Shown: one piece after another, positions 62,211 through 64,000 of the stretch
Position numbering within the stretch: position 1 is the first letter of the stretch
Layout: each line of letters opens with the position of its first letter
Source of the DNA: Phreatobacter stygius
GTDB lineage: Bacteria > Pseudomonadota > Alphaproteobacteria > Rhizobiales > Phreatobacteraceae
Direction of reading: 5' to 3'
NCBI RefSeq assembly: GCF_005144885.1
Contig: NZ_CP039690.1
Span: forward strand, 806,001 to 870,000
DNA: 64,000 nucleotides
The notes under the pieces: generated by a model
Databases searched by the model: none
Told to the model about the DNA's origin: nothing
The model's input: the letters and a program-made list of their open reading frames with translations, nothing else
Position numbers and translations under genes: made by a program

Positions 62211-63155
62211 ATGTTCGGCCTCGCCGAGACGCTGCGCCAGAACCACGACAATGACACCCCGGGCCGCCGGCTTTCGCGCGACGCCGCGATCCTGGCCGCC
62301 AGCCTGCCGCGCCTGGTGCTGGAGGCGCGCCGCGTCGCCATGACTGTCGCCCATGGCCTGCATGGCCGGCGCCGCGCCGGCACCGGCGAGAACTTCTGGC
62401 AATTCCGCCGGTTCACCGATGGCGAACCGGCGAACCGGGTCGACTGGCGCCGCTCGGCCCGCGACCAGCATCTTTATGTCCGCGAGCAGGAATGGGAGGC
62501 CGCCCACACCGTGTGGATCTGGCCGGACCGCTCGGCCTCGATGGAGTTCGTCTCCAACCTTGCCCGCGAGACCAAACGCGACCGCGGCCTGGTGCTCGCT
62601 TTCGCGCTGGCCGAGATCATGGTGCGCGGCGGCGAGCGGGTCGGCATTCCCGGCGTGATGCGGCCGAGCGCCAGCCGCGCCATCATCGAGCGCATGGCCG
62701 ACGCGATCCTCGCCGACACCATTGGCAAGACCTCCGACCTGCCGCCCAAGGCGCCGGTGTCCAGGCTCTCCGAAGTGGTCATCCTGTCCGACTGCCTGGT
62801 GCCGATCGAAACCTTCCGCGACGAGGTCAAGAGCCTGGCGGTCAGCGGATCGCGCGGCCATGTGCTGCAGATCAATGATCCGATCGAGGAGACCTTCCCT
62901 TATCGCGGGCGGGTGGAGTTCGAGGAGCTGGAAGAGGGCCTGACGATCACCGCCGGCCGCGCCGAGACCTGGCGCGACGACTATGTCGCAAGGCTTGCCG
63001 CACATCGCGCGGCCTTGCGCCAGGAATGCGACGTGCGCGGCTGGAGCTTCGGCCTGCACCGTACCGACCAGCCGCTCGCCGGCGCGATTCTGGCATTGCA
63101 TCAGCGCATGGGGCCGGGATCGCGCGACCTGGCGCGCGAGACGGTGAGGCGATGA
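62211..63155 (+). CDS. DUF58 domain-containing protein
   Basis: A 314-residue protein with the DUF58 signature RRFTDGEPANRVDWRRSARD and a degenerate VWA-like domain (VWIWPDRSASMEF). It lies 8 bp after the MoxR gene and its stop overlaps the next start (ATGATG/TGA), the usual MoxR-DUF58-BatA order. Likely a partner of the MoxR ATPase in an envelope-linked chaperone system; the client is not known. Confidence 0.93.
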   Translation: MFGLAETLRQNHDNDTPGRRLSRDAAILAASLPRLVLEARRVAMTVAHGLHGRRRAGTGENFWQFRRFTDGEPANRVDWRRSARDQHLYVREQEWEAAHTVWIWPDRSASMEFVSNLARETKRDRGLVLAFALAEIMVRGGERVGIPGVMRPSASRAIIERMADAILADTIGKTSDLPPKAPVSRLSEVVILSDCLVPIETFRDEVKSLAVSGSRGHVLQINDPIEETFPYRGRVEFEELEEGLTITAGRAETWRDDYVARLAAHRAALRQECDVRGWSFGLHRTDQPLAGAILALHQRMGPGSRDLARETVRR

Positions 63156-64000
63156 TGCTCGGCTTGCCACTCGCCTTCGCCTCACCCCTGGTCCTGTTCG
63201 CGCTGGCGGCCCTGCCGGCGCTCTGGTGGCTGTTGCGGCTGGTGCCGCCGCGGCCGCGCCGGGTGAAGTTCCCGCCGACCAAGATCCTGATCGACATCGC
63301 GCCGAAGGAAGAGACGCCGTCACGCAGCCCCTGGTGGCTGACCGCGCTCAGGCTCTTGCTCGCCACCCTCATCATCCTGGCCATGGCCGGGCCGATGTGG
63401 AATCCGCCGGCGACCACCAGCGGGGCGCGCGGCCCCGTGCTGCTCCTGATCGACGACGGCTGGCCTTCGGCCGCCGCCTTCGAGCAGCGCCTGCGTGTCG
63501 CCAACCAGATCATCGCCTCGGCTGAAAGCGCCGGCCGGCCGGTGGCCTTCGCCTCGACCGCCAAGCCGGTCATCACCATCGGCATCGAAACGCCGTCCTC
63601 GGTGCGTGAACGGCTGCGCTCGCTCGAGCCGTCGCCGCATACGCCGGATCGCAGCGGCGTGCTGCCGCCGCTCGGCCGCTTCCTCGCCGCCCAGCCGCAG
63701 GCCGAAATCGTCTGGCTGACCGACGGCATCGACACCGGCCGGTCCCAGGCTTTCCTGGCCCAGCTCAAGGAGACCGTCGGCAGCCACACGCTCACCGTCT
63801 ATGATGGCGGCACGCCACCGGTGCTGGCCCTCACCGGCGCCACCAATACCAGCGGCGGCTTCAACGCCCTGATCATCCGGGCCGAACCCGGCCCGGCCCA
63901 GGTCGGCCGGGTGCGTGCCCTCGACACCCGGGGCCTGCCGATCGGCGAGAGCACCTATGCCTTCGAGCCGGGCAAGACCGAAGCCGAGGTGCGTTTCGAC
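63152..64000 (+). CDS. BatA-like / DUF4159-type membrane protein, 3'-truncated
   Basis: Open to the right edge (283 codons seen). ATG at 63152 overlaps the DUF58 stop. Residues 1-85 have two membrane helices (SPLVLFALAALPALWWLL and WWLTALRLLLATLIILAMAG) around a basic loop, the BatA N-terminal pattern. The following domain is VWA-like (GPVLLLIDDGWPSA, VWLTDGID). In this order such genes usually encode proteins of about 900 residues with a DUF4159 domain at the C-terminus; that part is outside the window. Confidence 0.85.
   Translation, partial: MMLGLPLAFASPLVLFALAALPALWWLLRLVPPRPRRVKFPPTKILIDIAPKEETPSRSPWWLTALRLLLATLIILAMAGPMWNPPATTSGARGPVLLLIDDGWPSAAAFEQRLRVANQIIASAESAGRPVAFASTAKPVITIGIETPSSVRERLRSLEPSPHTPDRSGVLPPLGRFLAAQPQAEIVWLTDGIDTGRSQAFLAQLKETVGSHTLTVYDGGTPPVLALTGATNTSGGFNALIIRAEPGPAQVGRVRALDTRGLPIGESTYAFEPGKTEAEVRFD

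Overview
The window reads as chromosome from a high-GC alphaproteobacterium, most likely of the order Hyphomicrobiales. The evidence is the strong G/C bias at third codon positions, separate petA-petB-petC genes for the cytochrome bc1 complex, Omp25/31-type outer membrane proteins, a DUF1285-NUDIX-DUF6111-cca operon, and two canonical CtrA boxes (TTAA-N7-TTAAC). I cannot name a genus from the sequence alone. Nothing looks like a plasmid, prophage or CRISPR locus. The one clear mobile element is a group II intron.

Layout. 0-6 kb holds an autotransporter beta-domain cut by the window edge, a DJ-1/PfpI enzyme with a divergent GlxA-type regulator, a TetR gene with a clear operator, a thioredoxin-fold isomerase and an MHS-type transporter. 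6-10 kb is a housekeeping block (rplY, pth, ychF, two MaoC hydratases) followed by an unusual putative papain-like protein. 11-16 kb has two LysR regulators, apt, an efflux-type MFS transporter and an HSL-type esterase. 16-21 kb is core metabolism and respiration (mtnP, petABC, trmL). 21-27 kb has a group II intron sitting directly behind the terminator of an outer membrane protein gene, followed by two paralogous genes that each encode two beta-barrels in one chain. 27-32 kb contains a tail-anchored protein and an aldehyde dehydrogenase / SDR / XylX-like hydratase set. 32-35 kb has small genes, a SUMF1-like protein and a GntR/FCD regulator. 34.8-44.5 kb is a surface-polysaccharide cluster (three GT4 glycosyltransferases, a nucleotide-sugar dehydrogenase, a UDP-glucuronate 4-epimerase, an AsnB-type amidotransferase and a methyltransferase). 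44.6-50.7 kb is one operon for a C45 (penicillin-acylase-like) hydrolase and a peptide-type ABC importer. 51-58 kb has small proteins, a Zn/Cd/Pb-type P-type ATPase, a FeeM-like N-acyl amino acid synthase and a membrane-bound GGDEF/EAL protein. 58-64 kb has the cca operon and a MoxR-DUF58-BatA-like operon running off the right edge.

How parts connect. The most useful link across the window is a near-identical 21-bp site (19 of 21 positions) found at the start of the GntR gene (33.8 kb) and upstream of the C45 hydrolase/ABC operon (50.7 kb), 17 kb apart. It suggests that this regulator controls both. The FeeM-like gene carries two perfect CtrA boxes, which suggests cell-cycle control of an N-acyl signal or lipid. 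The polysaccharide genes together suggest a hexuronic-acid-containing glycan that is amidated and perhaps methylated.
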